Shown: positions 23,192 to 36,140 of the stretch, in pieces
How the letters are laid out: the number at the start of each line of letters is the position of its first letter
Position numbering within the stretch: the first letter of the stretch is position 1
DNA from: Lotus japonicus
Lineage: Eukaryota > Streptophyta > Magnoliopsida > Fabales > Fabaceae
Assembly (NCBI RefSeq): GCF_012489685.1
Contig: NC_080044.1
Location: 72,340,732 to 72,404,731 of the forward strand
Direction of reading: 5' to 3'
DNA: 64,000 bases
Position numbers and translations under genes: made by a program
The notes under the pieces: model-generated
What the model saw: the letters and a program-made list of their open reading frames with translations, nothing else
The model's database searches: none
What the model was told of the DNA's origin: nothing

Positions 23192-24730
23192 CATCTGGCA
23201 CTTGGTTAACTTACAGCCTTCTGTTTAAGTCACAATTCTGATCTATATCACTAATTTGATATTTTGCATGCAAGTGGTGCAAGAAAATTAAATTTTCATT
23301 GTTGGAGAATTTGTTTCTTTCATTGTACATATGCTCATTTCCAAAGAGGTGGATGGATTCATGTCTTACCTCAGGAATCATGGGATTAGAAAGTTGCTTG
23401 AAGAGTGCAAGAAGGTAAATAATTCAAATATCTTTTCCCTTGTGTTGGCAGTTCAATTAAGCCAAAGCAGAAATGATAAATTATCGAGAATGCTAGTTTG
23501 GCCTAGGGAAACCTGAGTGATTGATTAGTTATTCTGAATATGTGGTAAGAAAATTGTTTGTGAAATGCTTTTCTATGCACTATAGTATCCCTTCTCTCAT
23601 AACTTTTTCTCGCCAAAGGACAACGGCTTATGTAGTTTGAAGAAAGTTCAGTCTTCTAATCTTCTTGTATGGCAGTTGTTGTTCTGTTGTTTTGTATGCA
23701 ATAAGGGGATAATGCGCATTGTGTTTCTCTAAATAACTTCATGTTAATATGGTTTATGTTTAGTTTTAACTACAGATAGGTACATTTTAGTTACAGACAG
23801 GTTAGTATTATATTTGAAGAAGGCTAGAAACACACTCTTTTTGATAATTTTTTATTTAATAAGAGTGTGTGAATATTAGAAAATTTGTTAAAAATAGTGT
23901 GTAGCTAGTATTGTAATGTTTTATTGTAGTAAAATGAGCAGGTATGTCAAAAGACCTTCAGGCCTCAGATAAAATACATATTAAATAGAGTTGTGGATGC
24001 TATTCATGAAAAGTTAAAAACTAAAGATTGTTGCTTGGAATTTGGAGATTAGTTGAGAGTTGTGACCTGGTCCCTGATATCATGAGTTCTTTCAGATCTT
24101 GTTATTTGTTTATTAATGCATGTTTTTCACCTTTAAATTGTATAAGTCATTTTTGCTTCAAGAATTTGTTTCCTGCCCGAAAAGGAAATCATGTATATGG
24201 TCTGCACACATTTACAATGCTTATATGTTGAATTTGAATCTTTTTTTATCAACTAAACTTGAAAATTGTTTTCTTTTTATGTTATTTTAATGATTTTGCT
24301 TGCCTTTTGCCTTTATAAGCCTTGAGCCTTTTATTCTCTCACTCTAACTACAGGTAATAAAATAACGTTTTTGATGGATACATAAGTTAGCCATGTCAAC
24401 TTGGTTGCCTGGTCCAGTCAACCTGGCTGAGTCACTGTTTTTTTTTTTTTGGGGAAAACCAGTTGAGTTCAACCAAGCCACACTAGTTCTTAAACATAAC
24501 CGCTTGTCACTCAAACGAGTTACCTGGTTGGTTCGTTGGTGTGACCGGCGAGTTGAGCTGAGTTTATAACTATGGAAGTTATTCTTGGAAAAGTTTGTGA
24601 AATGTTTTAAGGAGCCTTCATACCAGTTAAAGTTGTTTGAGGGTAAAATGAATCTTGCAAATAACAGTGAGAAAGAAGCCTTCACCAAGTGAGTAACTTG
24701 AAATCAAATTTGTGTGACTAACTAACTTGT
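23192..24730. repeat. 3' flank of mTERF-4, shared with units 1 and 2
   Basis: This stretch matches the flanks after the first and second genes, for example GCTCTATATCACTAATTTG-like and AATAACTTCATGTTAATATG words. The 61-codon frame at 23331-23516 lies in the part also seen after copy 1 as a possible untranslated exon. I do not call a protein. Confidence 0.55.
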
Positions 24731-27480
24731 CTTGTTTTGTCATTCTCTTGGGATTCTTGCACTGTGGTGTCATGCCTGGTTGTTTTCTTCATTTGTTATT
24801 TCTTAGGAGTTAGGAGTTCTCTTTGCAGAATTTTGTCAATTTTTTTGAGATTTAAGAGCAATTTAGTCAGATGACTATCCTCACATTGCTGATCTAGCCT
24901 TCACTAGAAGTTTGTGATGTTTTTAGGAGGAATCTCATGTTCTGTCACTCCCTTGAAATACTAGTCCTGTCTGCACCAGGACACTTCAAAAGGTCTTGTG
25001 TGTGGTCACGTAATAGTTCTGTAAGCAGGATAATTTCACATTCCTGTTGTGTTTGAATTGATATTCTTTTCTGTAAATCATGCTTTTCCCAGCAAAGGAT
25101 GGCAAAAATCATGCTCCATGTCACTAGATTTTATTCTATATTGGCATTTTTGTCTGTAAGTTCTCATCTTTCGGTCCATTTTCTTGGATGTAATGGCAAT
25201 GGGTCTAGACTCTAGACTTCAAAGGTCCTTCCGGTCCGGAAATTAATTTCCGAAAGCTATTTTATGGCGCACTGAGAGTTTTCTGTGGTGGATGACATCT
25301 TTTTTCCCCCTTACAAGAAGGGGGCAAGGCACCAAAATATGCTACTAGTTCTTCCTACACATGCACTCAATAGATTTAATAAGAAGAGCACATGGATGAG
25401 AAGAAAAACTTGAAGATCTTGGTTAATGATATTTGCCATGATAGGAATAAGAGATGTAGAGAGTACACAGACTATAACTGTGTAGGAGATTTTTTCTGAG
25501 ATGTGTGCTTTGGTGAAATAAAGTATATCTGAGATGTGTGCTTTGATGAATGTGGTGAAAGGAAGGTTTCATAGGTTTATGCTGTGCTGGTTTTTCTACT
25601 GAAAGGCCAGACCAGATAAGTGATAAACAGTATCACTTGCTGATTCCTCAGTATAACATTTGCAAAGACCTGTTTCTCCTTGAATTTGTAGAATCACTAA
25701 TATCTGAAAGGTAATTGTTAATGTCACCCCCTCTCATCTAATTCCACCTCCCTTTTTTACACGCACTTGAAAGTGCATAGTTCACGGGGGTGTTAATAAC
25801 AACTACCTATCTGAAAATTGAAAACTCTTACATAAAAGATATTTCACCCTTATCTCAAAAATTCAAAAAACAGGGCTAGTTACGGAAAACTATCATTGAA
25901 TAAGCATGTTTACCTGCAGTTTTGAGCTTATTTTTATAAGTCTATGAAACTTATGTGACAAGTTCTTATTACCAGAAGCGCATAATTAAGTTGCATACCA
26001 TAACACACGCTTAATCATACTTTATGTTTGAATAGTTAATGATAACTGGTCAACTGCACCTTGCTGTAAGATGGATGGATATTCTGGGCATTTATATTAT
26101 GCTGATGACATCTGTCATCCTTTCAACTCATCCAGACAGATCTTGTTGTTAGTTTTGTCTGTTGGAATCTTGTTAGGGGTGACTTCGTCTTATGCCCCGC
26201 AAGATTCTTCACTGTTTGTAAGCTGAAGGTTATGCCAAAGTTGACCAGTGCAGTAATAACAAAGTACTAATATATCTCAAATTCTGATGAGTTGTTATCA
26301 AAGTTTTATTTGGATCAAATTTAAATTGATTAAAATATTTCATGTGAAAGTCACACGACATTTTATTTAGTGGAGATTTCCTAGGAACAATCTAAAGTTT
26401 TATGGTTCCCACCATCTTTGATGTGTACAACAAGCTTCGCGCATGTTTGGATACAGGGTATAAATCCACAGTAAAATTTAATTCACAATGGCCAATCATA
26501 AAAGTTAAGGGACATTGTTTTTTACTACTGTGATAAGGTTAAGTTGCACAATTTTATTCAGAAGGCAAATACTTTGAGAATCAGGACATGCCAACATTCT
26601 TATGTTAATCATAGAATTTCCATTAAAAATGTTTCTTAATGTGATCTATTTTTAGTTTGTATTCAATTCTAATTAGGAAATGGTTGGGGCTGTGCTTAAT
26701 GTTAAAGGTGCTGTGAAGGGGTTAGATTGTTGGGGGTGCTGTGCTTAATGTTAAAGGTGAAGAGGGATGGGTTTGTTTGTAATGTCTGTTAATGGTTGTA
26801 TTTTAATAAAATTTTGGCTTTTCAAAAAAAATTCAATTCAACTCAATTATCCCTCTAAGTTGGTGTGCAAAAATTTTGGCACCCATACTCCCATAAGTGT
26901 TTATGCTATAAGATAAGTTTTGCTAAGCTATTCCAAACACTGTAAAGCTTTGAAACACTTAAGTCCTCACCCCTGATGTCTTGCATTGTTTCAAATTCTT
27001 GTGAGTAAGAATACCAAAGAGGCCAGTCACACCTGTAGCATCATATATTGTGTTGGAGTTAGAGTCATGTGCAAGGTCTAATACTCTAATATTAAATTTC
27101 TCCATCCATCCAGGATTTAAGGATATGACTTTGTAATTGTAAAGTAAAACCTAAATGGATCTGTGTAGATTCTGTTTTTGTTTTTTCACTACCATTATAT
27201 ATAGATTTGGCTTCTTCTCTTGGTGTGTATCAAAGGAATGCTTATGAGTTGACTCCAAGCAAAGCTATGGCTTTTGCCTCCATTATCATTGCCTTTTCAA
27301 TGAATGACAAGGGCTAGCTTACAGCCAGTGAACTAGCAATGCCCGTCTTTACTCACCAATCTGTACATTGAACTAAACAATTTACAAGTGACTAGTCAAA
27401 GTAAATTTACATTTTTTTATATATCAACTTGCTCTCATTCTTTTTTTTTTTTGTCTTAATCTTCGTATCTGGCCGTCATG
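24731..27480. other. Spacer without a recognisable gene
   Basis: I see no coding region. Around 26690-26755 a short sequence (GTGCTTAATGTTAAAGGTG) is repeated in direct orientation. Confidence 0.5.
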
Positions 27481-27574
27481 AGATTAATATTTTGCCTCAC
27501 AGGCAGCGCACTAAGCGGTATGGGATGACTGGAGAGATTAATATTTTGCCTCACAGGCAGCGCACTAAGCGGTA
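27481..27574. repeat. Perfect 40-bp direct repeat
   Basis: The 40 bases at 27481-27520 (beginning AGATTAATATTTTGCCTCAC, ending CACTAAGCGGTA) recur exactly at 27535-27574, separated by 14 bp. Perfect identity suggests a recent slip or repair event. Confidence 0.85.
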
Positions 27575-28900
27575 CATCAACCAATTGCTTAATTGATGAA
27601 GTGCTGAACCACCCCATCAACTCCCTTAGTTGCTTTCATGCTCTATTAAATCACATGCAATGATAAAAATAAATTATTAATTTAAAATCATGATGTACCA
27701 TGCACATATCAAATTTCAAATGTAAATTATCTTAAAAATTCTATTAATTATGAAAATAACTTTAATTATATAAAAATAAGTGTTTAGCTCATTTATTATT
27801 CCAATTTAGTGTGTGTTTGTATTCACGTTCAAATTAGTCAAAAGCACGTTTATTTGGTGAAATAAGACATGGATACGCCAACATTCTCACAGAAATGCAA
27901 ATACATGCCTGTTTCTTGCATTTGGATACTATTAAGCGTGCAAATATAGTCTATACTCTATAGTGGAAAGGGGACTTGGAAAACTGCCAACAAACTTTGA
28001 GAGAAAAAGAATAGAAATAAAAAATCCATTGACCTTGGAACTCATTGATGGTTTGGAATTGGATTAGGTGGATTTTGTAGGGCTCCAATATTCCAATTCA
28101 ACCTACCAATTCCTCTGTCGTATAGAATGGCATGAAATTGATTAACTAGAATCACAGTGCATGCTAAAATAAAAATTAATCAATTTCATACATTATTTAG
28201 TGACTAATGGATATAACCACGTAGTGAGGATTGGTTGGTGAAGGCTGAGTGCTCCCATGAGCTCCACTTGTCCTTTGTCTCGGGTAAGAGACTAAAAATG
28301 GCTATATCAAATAAAAGATCTCGTATCTAAATGATTACTTACCCTCACTAAAGTTCATAGAGAATGTGAAGAGAAAATGTAGTTTGTTTTTTTTTTAAAG
28401 TGAATATGTAGTTTGAAAAATAATGAATTCGTAGGTGGTTTGATATGAAATAAATTAAATTTGAAAATTAAGGAAAAAATGAGATGGATAATTAATAGAA
28501 AATAAAAAAATAAAAATATTCTTTTATTAAATAAATTTTTACCCTATGATATAACATGATAAACAAGTTAGAGCAATGGTCATGTTCTACCAATTACAAG
28601 ATGTAAAAGATAAAATATGTGTGTCTCTCTTTCTCCTCCCTCCAAAAATAAGCATATCGTAATAAATATATCATAAAAGAATTGAACAATTACGTGTTTA
28701 TTTGGATAAAGTTAATGAATATTTTCTTTTAAGATGTTTGTGACAATTTTTTACTGTTACTAACAAGGATGTTTCATAACTATTAAAGTGTTTGTGGAGG
28801 TTTTTCACCGTTGCTTATTCTTATGTTTATGTATGCATGTACTCTATGGTGAATCAAAGGCTTGTTCAAGCTGGCTGATACATGAAGATAGACCAAGGGA
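27575..28900. other. AT-rich spacer
   Basis: I see no gene or clear element. Confidence 0.5.
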
Positions 28901-28907
28901 CAAAATC

Positions 28908-29900
28908 TAAGTACTCAATTTTGTAAAGTTCAACAGTGCAAGTTTAGAGCTGACATGGACATGCAGGCTAACTGAAAGCGTAAACAAGAAGAGCTGAAGA
29001 ATGAGTCAAAGTGGGTAAAAAAGAAACGAAAGTTGGGCCGAGTGAGGTAACTTTTGACTGATTGCGGTTAGGGGGATTGTTTGTATAAGGGTATGGGAGT
29101 GAATGAGAGAGGCGTAATCACTTGATTATGAGATTGAGGATTGAGTTTTGTCGATTCACACCTAGTCTTTGGAATTGTCATTTGTGAACGATACCATATA
29201 TTTTACATTGTACGTCAAAAGTCTCCTTTGATTGGAGGTCAGAGTTGGACTGAAAAGTAAGAAAGAGATAAAAAGCAAAAAATATGTGAAATTAAGATGA
29301 AAGGAAAAGTGATCGTCAAATGTAAAAGTTAATTAAATCATAATATAGTTAGTACTCAATTTGGTAAAGTTCAACAATGCAAGTTTAGAGCTGACATGGA
29401 CATGGCTGAAAGTGTAAACAAGAGGAGTTGAAGAATGGATCAAAGTCGGTAAAAAAGAAATGAAAGTCGGGCCTAGTGAGGTAACTTTTAACTGATTGCG
29501 GTTAAGGGGATTGTTTGTATAAGGGTAGTGGAGTGAATGAGAGAGGCATGATCACTTGATTCTGAGATTGAGGATTGAGTCTCGTTGATTCACGCCTAGT
29601 CTTTAGAATTGTTATTTGTGAACGATACCATATATTTTACATCGTACGTTAGAAGTCTCCTTTGATTGGAGGTCAAAGTTGGACTTCTGAAAAGTAAGAA
29701 AGAGATTGTTAGAAGTCTCACATTGGTTAGAGATGTGGCTAAACAAGTGCTTATAAAGAGTAGAGCAATCATCAACCCTTGAGCTATCTTTTGGGTTGAG
29801 TTAGGTCTCCCTAATTTTAATAGAGATAAAAAGAAAAATATGTGAAATTAAGATGAAATAAAATTGGTTGTCAATATATAAAAGTTGGTTAAATCATAAT
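28908..29900. repeat. Tandem duplication of about 440 bp, second copy carrying a solo LTR
   Basis: Copy one (about 28908-29345) and copy two (about 29351-29900) share runs such as AAGTTTAGAGCTGACATGGA, GATTGCGGTTA followed by GGGGATTGTTTGTATAAGGG, and GTCTCCTTTGATTGGAGGTC. The second is interrupted by the solo LTR at 29707-29822, which the first lacks. There is no ORF. Confidence 0.8.
29707..29822 (+). mobile_element. Short solo LTR (TRIM-like) starting TGTTAGAAGTC
   Basis: The 116-bp element starts TGTTAGAAGTCTCACATTGG, has GTGCTTATAAAGAGTAGAG as a likely TATA region, and ends TTTTAATA. GAGAT flanks it on both sides (29702-29706 and 29823-29827). The unoccupied site GAAAGAGATAAAAAGC is preserved in the first tandem copy near 29265. 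A relative lies at 58402-58507. Confidence 0.8.
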
Positions 29901-30010
29901 ATAGTTTTTTTTTTAATTTAAATCATAATATAGTTAGTGAACGTGAATTTAGTTTTAGTACAATTAATAAAGGAAAGAAAAATCTCACTTTCAAAATAAC
30001 AATAACAAAT

Positions 30011-31229
<1,219 letters not shown>

Positions 31230-31274
31230 AATAACAAATTACAGTAAAAACTTACTTGGTTGTGATTTCAAAGC

Positions 31275-31461
31275 GGAGTGTCTAAATGACTCATGATAAA
31301 GTTTGGGTTAAATAATTCATCATCGAATCACATTTGAGATAAGTGAGTTGAAATTTCTATATTTTATTTATTAATTTATTTCCAACTCACTTATCTCCAA
31401 TGTGATTCGATAATGAGTTATTTAACCCAAACTTTCTCATGAGTCATTTAGACAACCCTCC
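31275..31461. mobile_element. Foldback MITE, MULE-type ends
   Basis: This near-palindrome of about 187 bp has GTCTAAATGACTCATGATAA on the left and the matching complement on the right, with a short AT-rich centre. The ends match those of the outer element at 47625-48759. The flanks are too worn to show a clear target duplication. Confidence 0.7.
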
Positions 31462-32650
31462 TTTTAAGCATGTAATAAATGGATTAGAATTCTCCTACAT
31501 ACAAAAAGACTTCTTGTAATCTTGTCATTTTAAAATTATACGTTGGAATGAGATAGATTAAAAAACTAATATGAAATGCCATATATCACTTCTTATTACA
31601 ATCCCACTTTCCTTTTGCCCCCTATTCTTTCTTATGCTAAAAAACTGCTGTTTTTCCCATCTATGAACTCCTAATTTTTTTCCTTCATGGACAACTTCAA
31701 TTTTGAAGAAAAAAATATTCTTATCATCTATTTTTAATAACTTTTCATCTTTTTTTAAAAAGATTTCTGATGTTTTTATGTACTTTATTTTATTTTTTAG
31801 TGTCCCGGTGAAAAATAAGATATACACACCTAAGCTAGCAGGCAAATATCAAATGCAATTATATAACCTTCACACTCAAAACTCCTAATCGTCATTTCTT
31901 GAAACATGCTACTCTAATCTCATTGGTGGTTTCACTTTGGTGGATGTGGATATACAATTCTTTACTTTCAATACAAAAAACCCCATCAATTTACTTGTAT
32001 CTTTAGAGCTTTCCAAGGGATATTTCATATTCATCTTCACTCTTTTGAGCGGCCTCAAAGGCCTTCTCAGCATCCATTAACAGTTCTCAAGCCAATGAAA
32101 GTCAAACTCTAAATTTTGGAACAAAAAATGACTCTGCACTCCAATTGATTGAGCTGCAGAATCAGAACCCATGATTCTTTAGCCGACTTGCTTGGCACCA
32201 TTCGCATGTCACATTACACAAGTCACAAATCACATCATTCATAATCATTCATATGTGACTAAGCTCTGTATAGATGATTGGTTTCACGATTTACACAAAA
32301 TTAAAACATGATAAATTTAGTAGCCGTGCATATTTAGCAATTATTCTACAACTAATTATAAAGTCAAAATCAATTCATATAAGAATATTATGTGAGTGAA
32401 TTCTAGGTGTCGGAATTAATTATGACGAAATAGAAGTTGAAACAAACGACATTCATATGTGACTAAGCTCTTAATATATATGTACATGATGCATCATCGA
32501 CTAACATGTTTGGATAAACTTCTTTTTTCTCAGAAGAAATTATAACACCCAAAATCTTCTCTCCATAATTGATTTTGCCTTTAAAATTAAGATTTGCAAA
32601 CATGCACTACACGTAGATGTGAGTTTTCACTATTTACAAGGAATCGAAAG
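31462..32650. other. Spacer upstream of NF-YB
   Basis: I see no gene. The words GGTTTCACGATTTACACAAA near 32280 recur almost unchanged just after the NF-YB stop (about 33201-33222). Confidence 0.45.
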
Positions 32651-32669
32651 CAAATCAGAAGTTAAACAC

Positions 32670-32682
32670 ACTATATATATGC
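32670..32682 (+). promoter_or_regulatory. TATA box of the NF-YB gene
   Basis: ACTATATATATGC lies about 100 bp upstream of the ATG, in a fitting place for a plant TATA box. The start site itself is not visible from sequence. Confidence 0.5.
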
Positions 32683-32776
32683 TAGGATTCTGTCTGACCT
32701 TGATTACCACTCTAACTAAGTCATAGTCAAAGAGAGAAAGAAACTTAAGTTAATTTATTCCTGGGACATCAAGAGA

Positions 32777-33184
32777 ATGGAGGATCACATTGGAAGCAGT
32801 TCCTCTAATGGTGGCATCAAGGAACAAGACCGGTTGTTGCCAATAGCCAATGTTGGCAGGATCATGAAGCAGATTCTACCTCAGAATGCAAAAATCTCCA
32901 AGGAATCAAAGGAGACAATGCAAGAGTGTGTGTCAGAGTTCATAAGCTTCGTCACGAGTGAGGCCTCGGAGAAGTGCAGGAAGGAGAGGAGGAAGACTGT
33001 GAATGGAGATGACATATGCTGGGCCTTGGGAACACTAGGATTTGATGATTATGCAGATCCAATGAGAAGGTATTTGCACAGATACAGAGAACTAGAGGTA
33101 GATAGAACTCATCAAGAAAGAGGTAATAGCCCTGAAGAGAAGGATGAACTTTTTAAGCTGTCCCAAAGAGGAACTAGGCACTGA
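32777..33184 (+). CDS. NF-YB (HAP3) transcription factor subunit
   Basis: Single exon, 135 residues. NF-YB pairs with NF-YC through a histone fold, and with NF-YA binds CCAAT boxes in nuclear promoters. After a short N terminus comes the conserved core: [76 protein letters not shown] and the end [15 protein letters not shown]1-type members have Asp in the AKIS(D) position; Lys here makes it a non-LEC1 type, closest in my memory to the NF-YB5 group. The C-terminal tail after the core is short. Lack of introns is common in this group. It stands between transposon debris and the CUL1-SKP1 array with no operon-like link. Confidence 0.95.
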   Translation: MEDHIGSSSSNGGIKEQDRLLPIANVGRIMKQILPQNAKISKESKETMQECVSEFISFVTSEASEKCRKERRKTVNGDDICWALGTLGFDDYADPMRRYLHRYRELEVDRTHQERGNSPEEKDELFKLSQRGTRH

Positions 33185-35560
33185 AATTAATAGCATGTTT
33201 GGTTTCACGATTTTACACAAAATCCAAAGCACGTTTACTCAGAAGCTAAGATCTGATTTTGGCTTCAGAATCAACTGTAGCTTATCAGCAGAAGTAATTA
33301 TGGAGCATTTCACGGTGGAACCAAAAATGCTGTAAAACCAAAATCAGGAGTAGAATTAATTTGTCTTGGACTGAGAGTAGGTGAAGATATCTCCATCTTA
33401 AAGCCAGTTTAAGGTTTTGAGCATGAGATATAATGTAATGGTTTTATTGTCTTAACTGGATTTAATTGCGTGAAGATTCAAGAACTAAATTACTTGTTGT
33501 TTATTGTTATATGTACTTCCTTGTTTATGCAATTGATTTTTTTCCTCCCATTTTGAGATCAATGAATTCTGGACTTGGTTCTGCAGAATTCAGTTGTTGA
33601 AATTAAGTACTTCCACACCATGTTATTGCTTGCCCATACTCAAGATACATCCACTAATCATACTTTACAAAACTTTCCTTCCAGTCCCCACCTCCACATG
33701 TTCTCTCATTCATAATTGATGTTATTGACAACTAGTTCTAGCATGTCATTTTCTAATGATAAGAATCCTTAATTCAAGAACATGAAGGGACATTCATCCT
33801 CTTTCAAGCAAAGAAAATTCACAAGAAGACAGCAAGTTGAGGTTAATTATAGCATGTTTGGATCAAAAAAAAATTTCCAGGATCAATGCCGGAACCCAAA
33901 AACTACTCACAAAAGCTTCTCCCCATAATTGATTATCGCTTTAGAATCAACAGTAGAAGAATTTCCAAACCTACGATTAGTAAATCATTGACCATATGCA
34001 TGTATATCATTTGATCTATCTAAGTTTCATATAGAAGAGAATGAATCTAGGAATTTGCTAACACTTCAATATTATTACTGATAAGTTCTCAAATCGAACT
34101 CCAAGATCAAAGTTAGAGTTTGATTTCATCTTTTGTTTGGTAAGTCAAGCTTCCCGGCTAGTTAGATTCTTGTTTATTCTCCTTGTTTTGTTGTAACCTC
34201 ATCTAAAGTCTCCATCGCTGTCACTGAAAAAACTGGTATATAAAGTCACTTTCTATATTAGATAGAGAATTGGTAATCATCATCTATTAATTAGAATCTT
34301 CACTTCACTAGATGTTGAGTTATAATGAATATTAAACACATATCTTAAATTTCATGGTATAGCTTGAGTTTCATTCATGAACTCATAATTTTAAGCTTTG
34401 GGACCACATATTCTACCAAATTAACTATTACAAAAACAATTATATTCATTAGATGTCAACGCATAACTCCAAAAAGAAAAAAAAAATGAAGCCTAGAAAA
34501 AAAAAATATTTATGATAAGCTCTTTAGATTCATTGTACTAGGTCACATTTCTGAACACATGGCAGTGTAGTTTTAGATTACTTGCCAATTGAAGCATGTG
34601 TAGTGTTAGTGTAGTGGTAAATCTCAATGGTTTGCAAGTTTTCTTATGAGGTTATCAGGTGGATTGTGTAATAGGGTACCAGCTCTTTCCTTGTATTTAG
34701 AGATAAGTTGTACTTTCTTCTAAATTTTAATTTTCTTATGGTTTTCAAGTCAGCTTTCGCGCACCTACCAAGCATTATTTTAACAACGTTGAAACTGTTC
34801 CTATGAGCTCCATATTATATATATATATCATTGCATCAAAAAGCTATTTTTTCATTTTTTTAATTTAAAAAAGTTCATTATGTCTTCATCTGAAAATATG
34901 ATGGGTAACTTTGTTTGATTAATAATTTATCTTTATTTTGTTGTTTGTTATCTTCAATTACTTTCCATTGTTTTCATAAATATAATAAAAAAAATTAAAA
35001 TTTACAAAAGTATAACAAAAATTTATTTTTAAATATTTAAAATTAAATGCATGGATCTTTTTACAATTAGAGAAAAGAGTTGATGTAATGTGTGTGTAAA
35101 TTTCTTTTACGGTTAGAAATAATGAAATGTAACAATTCATGTGACATTTACCTAATAGCTTAAGTTTCTTTTTGTTATAATTGATTTGATATTTACACAT
35201 GCATTTAATTGACTTCCACCACATCAAAAATTGATTTTTATTTAGTTACAATTGAAAAGAAATGTACCCGCTTGATTCTATGTAGTATAATGTTATTGGA
35301 TGTCAATGTACAACTTATTTACGATGATTGTGCTTATCCATTTCATACACTCACGGTGTAAAAAGATTCACACATGCATCCATCCAGTCAAATCTCTCAA
35401 TTTTCCATTTTAAATATTTTTAATTTAAACATAATCACAACAAATTAACATATTTTAATTGGATGATAGTGTATGTGCATGCATTTGCATAGTAATTATT
35501 AATTAAACTCAAAAGAATGTGTAACAAAAAAAAACTCAAAAAATGTATATATGTGTTACA
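33185..35560. other. Spacer between NF-YB and fusion gene A
   Basis: There is no gene. Two pieces, about 33499-33630 and 34165-34395, recur together downstream of fusion gene B (about 46200-46530). They share TTGAGATCAATGAATTCTGG, GGTTCTGCAGAATTCAGTTG and TAACCTCATCTAAAGTCTC. This marks a segmental duplication that included the fusion gene's upstream flank. Confidence 0.6.
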
Positions 35561-35564
35561 GAAT

Positions 35565-35623
35565 AGTGGGCCTCTAATATTGTTCTGGGCCTATAATAAG
35601 AGTACATTGGCCCATCTATAAAA
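35565..35623 (+). promoter_or_regulatory. Promoter of fusion gene A: site II elements and TATA box
   Basis: TGGGCC occurs at about 35567 and 35586 and its complement GGCCCA at about 35609, followed by TCTATAAAA at 35615-35623. Site II (TGGGCC/T) clusters are known from plant genes tied to growth and protein synthesis. The position just before the 5' UTR exon makes a working promoter plausible. Confidence 0.55.
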
Positions 35624-36140
35624 CCATAATCCTAATTCATTTCTTGTTGGACACGAAAAGAAGAAGAAGACTGAAGAAGACTCTGAAGACACTACGAGCA
35701 TTCCAGAACGCTATCAGCTTCGGTAATTCTACTCCTCCTCAACAATCTCAAAATCATGTTGCTATTTCCATGAAAGATGATCAGATATTGTTTGCGATTT
35801 CACTGTTTCGGCAATGTATCAGATCACTTTGAGTGTTAGTTAAAACTGGATTTCAATTTTGATTCAATTTTCCTTCAGGAGCCATACGGCATTGATTAGG
35901 GTTCATCTGTTATAATTTTCTGAATTTGGAGATTTATTGATTTGGTTGATTTTCTAGATAATTTCATACATTCCCTGAAAATCCATGAAATTATGTTATC
36001 CATTATCGATTTAGGAATATATGTGGAATCTAGGGTTACTACTTAAACCCTAACTGCGCCGTCATGTAGATTTTGAAATTGTGATAGTTCTCGAGTTCTC
36101 ATTGCTTTCATTTAACATCTTTGCTGCTGATTCAGTTAGC

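Noticed and set aside
34958..35227. Lys/Asn/Phe-rich minus-strand frame
   Set aside because: Composition simply mirrors AT-rich DNA.
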